A DNA stretch of 7,200 nucleotides from an uncultured Bacteroidota bacterium (lineage in GTDB: Bacteria; Bacteroidota; Bacteroidia; Chitinophagales; Chitinophagaceae): positions 1 to 7,200 of the forward strand of contig CAMLEX010000250.1 of assembly GCA_946479055.1 (NCBI GenBank). Direction: 5' to 3'. Made by a program: the position numbers and the translations under genes. The notes beneath the pieces are model-generated. The model saw only the letters and a program-made list of their open reading frames with translations, ran no database searches and was not told where the DNA came from. Positions 5,064 to 7,200 of this stretch are shown piece after piece. Each line of letters begins with the position of its first letter. Positions within the stretch are counted from its first letter, which is position 1.

Positions 5064-7200
5064 TCAGAAAAAACTTTTCATCAACGAAAACACCGGCGAT
5101 GGTGAAGACATTGCTACATCATCTTCTTTATCATCTATGCTTTCAGGGTTATTTGTATTTGATTTCTGTTCTTCCGTTTTCTGTTTTTCCAATTGCTTAA
5201 TTCTGTCCTCGGCTTCTTTCTTTCTCTGTTTTTCTTCTTCTATTTGCCTTTGAATATCGTCTGTTGCAGGTTTTGTTTGAATATTATTATCCTGGTAACG
5301 GTACTCGCCGTTTGCTGGCTTTGAGGATTTATTTATTGTATTTCCACTGCTTGTCAATACACCATCCGAACCCATTGTAAATTCAACACCTGTTCTCCAA
5401 CGCCTGGCCTCATCAAAATCATAGTTCCATCCATTACGTGGCCACCTGTGATTGTTGCGTTTAAAAGACACTTCATTCAGTTTATCTTCTATTGATTCAT
5501 CAAACAATATTTTTTTACCAACAGGAATTTTTATTTCTATTTCTACATTTTGTCCGCGAAACTTACTGGCCTTATCTATCGCAAAGCCACTACCCAGATC
5601 TAAAACACTATCCCTGTACAATACAGTGTATTGAATTTTTTCAGCCCTGTTTCTTGCTTCGCTTTCTGTTCTTCCTGAACTATATCTTTTTACCGTTACA
5701 TAATAAAGCGAATCCTCACTTTTATTGATATCAAATTTTATGAATGACAATTTCATTGTATCAGGTGAAAGATCCCAGCCTTCTCCATCATCGTTCATCC
5801 ATCCAAAACTGCCGGTATACTCCAATTCAGGCTCAGAAACTTTCACGATCATTTTGCCTGACGGTGGTTGGTTAATAGTCAGGGCTGAATCTACATGTTC
5901 ATATTCACGTACATCTCTTGTAAGACTGGAAGCAAATAAAGTAACAGATACCCAACCTAGCACCCAAAGACCTCCGAATGTCCAGCCAAGATAACTGTTA
6001 CGGGATTTTACACGAAGTATGCGACGGATGATCCAGGTAATGAAACCGATCAATGGAACGCCGAGGAAAAATATCAATGTTCCCCATGCATACATCTGTT
6101 GCCATTTACTGGTCCATAAAAAATTATTGACCGGCCACCACGCAATACCGCCAAAGATCAAAGCCATCAAGGCGACAAACAAAGCAAAAGCAATAGTACC
6201 AGCGATGAAAATGAAAAACACTTTGAACAAAACACCAATAGCATGTCCAAGACCCCGGCCACTGCGACGAGCCGTTTCTCCAACTTCTGTGGCAAAGGCT
6301 TTTCCCCTTGTGTTTGCAAATTCTTTAGCTTTCTCACCAAAGTTCTGTGCCGATTCTTTTACTTCACCACTCCATCCTTTTACTCTATCCTTCATGCTAT
6401 CCATTCCCTCTTTTACATTCTGACGAATGCTGTTCACATCCACTTTTTCACCCCGCATTTCCATTTTTTCATAGGCACTATTTGCTTCGGGCAATACCAT
6501 CCATAATATCACGTATGCAAGAAAAAATGTACTGCTCAGTGAGCCAAAAACGATATTAGGAAAGAAATCGAAACCATCCCACCACGTAAAGCCATCCAGT
6601 ATGCCGATCAAAACGCTTAATATAAGAGGGGCCAGAAAAATGAGACGTATGGTAGAAGTTTTAATGTTGAAATAAGCAGCAAGGCCACCCGCAACACCGG
6701 CGATCATCTTGTCATCAGGATTCCGGTATAATCTTTTACCGCCAAAGCTTTCAATCTCTTTTTCGGGTAAAATGATCCATAACAAAATATAAGCTAGGAA
6801 GCCCAGGCCAAAGCCACCGAAAGTAATGATTGCAAATAAAATCCTTACAATGGCAGGGTCCACGTTAAGATAAGCAGCAATACCACTACATACACCACCG
6901 ATAAATTTGTCGTTGGTATCCCGGTACAGGCGTCTCTTGGCTTTTCTTTCTGTATAAGTATATTGTTGGGGGCCTTGCTGGGATTGATCTGCAGCCTCAG
7001 CAGCTTCTGCGGCATCAAAATCTTCGGGTCTTCCCATAGAAGCGATGATCTCATCAATATCGGCATCTGTAACAGACGAAGCTCCTTTGCGGATTTTATC
7101 ATTCATCAATTCCGCAATACGGCTTTCAATATCGTTGATGATTTCATCACGACCTTCTTCATGAGAAAAATAACGGCGAAGACTTTCAATGTAAGCCTGC
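5064..7200 (-). CDS. PspC-domain membrane protein, double PspC, 5' end beyond the window
   Basis: The frame is open from 7199 to the stop at 5064, giving 711 visible residues. The extreme N-terminus is missing. Visible residues 1-62 match the helical N-terminal region of Bacteroidota PspC proteins (YIESLRRYFSHEEGRDEII, then ASMGRPEDFD). Two PspC domains follow: RRLYRDTNDKFIGGVCSGIA onward (about 89-146) and KRLYRNPDDKMIAGVAGGLA onward (about 155-237), each with hydrophobic membrane segments ending in LP. A charged amphipathic stretch (about 241-320) leads to three more hydrophobic segments near 321-350, 370-392 and 405-426. Then comes a soluble beta-rich domain (about 435-620) and a Q/E/K-rich coiled coil (about 646-679). 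PspC is known as a membrane partner in the phage-shock envelope stress response of proteobacteria; the Bacteroidota role is less clear. The TTG at 7107-7109 is not the start, because homology continues upstream of it. It is followed 28 bases later by the DUF4440 gene. Confidence 0.88.
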   Translation of the reverse strand, partial: QAYIESLRRYFSHEEGRDEIINDIESRIAELMNDKIRKGASSVTDADIDEIIASMGRPEDFDAAEAAEAADQSQQGPQQYTYTERKAKRRLYRDTNDKFIGGVCSGIAAYLNVDPAIVRILFAIITFGGFGLGFLAYILLWIILPEKEIESFGGKRLYRNPDDKMIAGVAGGLAAYFNIKTSTIRLIFLAPLILSVLIGILDGFTWWDGFDFFPNIVFGSLSSTFFLAYVILWMVLPEANSAYEKMEMRGEKVDVNSIRQNVKEGMDSMKDRVKGWSGEVKESAQNFGEKAKEFANTRGKAFATEVGETARRSGRGLGHAIGVLFKVFFIFIAGTIAFALFVALMALIFGGIAWWPVNNFLWTSKWQQMYAWGTLIFFLGVPLIGFITWIIRRILRVKSRNSYLGWTFGGLWVLGWVSVTLFASSLTRDVREYEHVDSALTINQPPSGKMIVKVSEPELEYTGSFGWMNDDGEGWDLSPDTMKLSFIKFDINKSEDSLYYVTVKRYSSGRTESEARNRAEKIQYTVLYRDSVLDLGSGFAIDKASKFRGQNVEIEIKIPVGKKILFDESIEDKLNEVSFKRNNHRWPRNGWNYDFDEARRWRTGVEFTMGSDGVLTSSGNTINKSSKPANGEYRYQDNNIQTKPATDDIQRQIEEEKQRKKEAEDRIKQLEKQKTEEQKSNTNNPESIDDKEDDVAMSSPSPVFSLMKSFF

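Noticed and set aside
6019..6559. Several plus-strand open frames of 70-134 codons opposite the PspC gene.
   Set aside because: All lie opposite the conserved PspC and membrane segments. Their sequences look like reverse complements of coding DNA, with no start-site signals.

Overview
The window looks like ordinary chromosome from a Bacteroidota bacterium, most likely in or near the Chitinophagaceae. The evidence is indirect: AT-rich DNA, a long membrane protein of the Bacteroidota-type double-PspC architecture, one upstream site that matches the Bacteroidota -7 promoter consensus (TAnnTTTG), weak or absent Shine-Dalgarno sequences, and small secreted proteins with N-terminal signal peptides ending in A|Q. 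No rRNA, tRNA, CRISPR array, insertion sequence or phage gene was seen.

Layout. Positions 1-2036 hold three minus-strand genes that read leftwards as a probable operon: gcvT (aminomethyltransferase of the glycine cleavage system), a small SRPBCC/START-fold ligand-binding protein, and the N-terminal part of a comB-type 2-phosphosulfolactate phosphatase that runs off the left edge. A good TAnnTTTG promoter candidate lies just upstream of gcvT. A 9-bp inverted repeat sits between gcvT and the SRPBCC gene. Upstream of this group, on the same strand, is a class I SAM-dependent methyltransferase (2151-2888).

Positions 2889-3115 form the divergent intergenic region between that methyltransferase and a plus-strand gene. 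It contains a small palindrome and a GC-rich patch with a tandem 7-mer that resembles a dispersed intergenic repeat. The plus-strand gene (3116-4057) encodes a secreted M48-like zinc metalloprotease with a Pro/Asn/Thr linker and an unrecognised C-terminal domain.

Positions 4058-4237 are a convergent intergenic region with a clear intrinsic terminator serving the minus strand. The right half, again on the minus strand, holds a long PspC-domain membrane protein whose true start lies beyond the right edge. It is followed 28 bp downstream by a secreted DUF4440/NTF2-like protein, probably in the same transcript.

How the genes fit together: the left group is one-carbon and general metabolism, while the right group (PspC protein, NTF2-like secreted protein and, on the opposite strand, the secreted protease) points to cell-envelope functions. 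I see no convincing evidence of a new multi-gene system. The points most worth checking are the PspC protein with its periplasmic-type and coiled-coil extension, the C-terminal domain of the protease, and the gcvT-SRPBCC-comB linkage.
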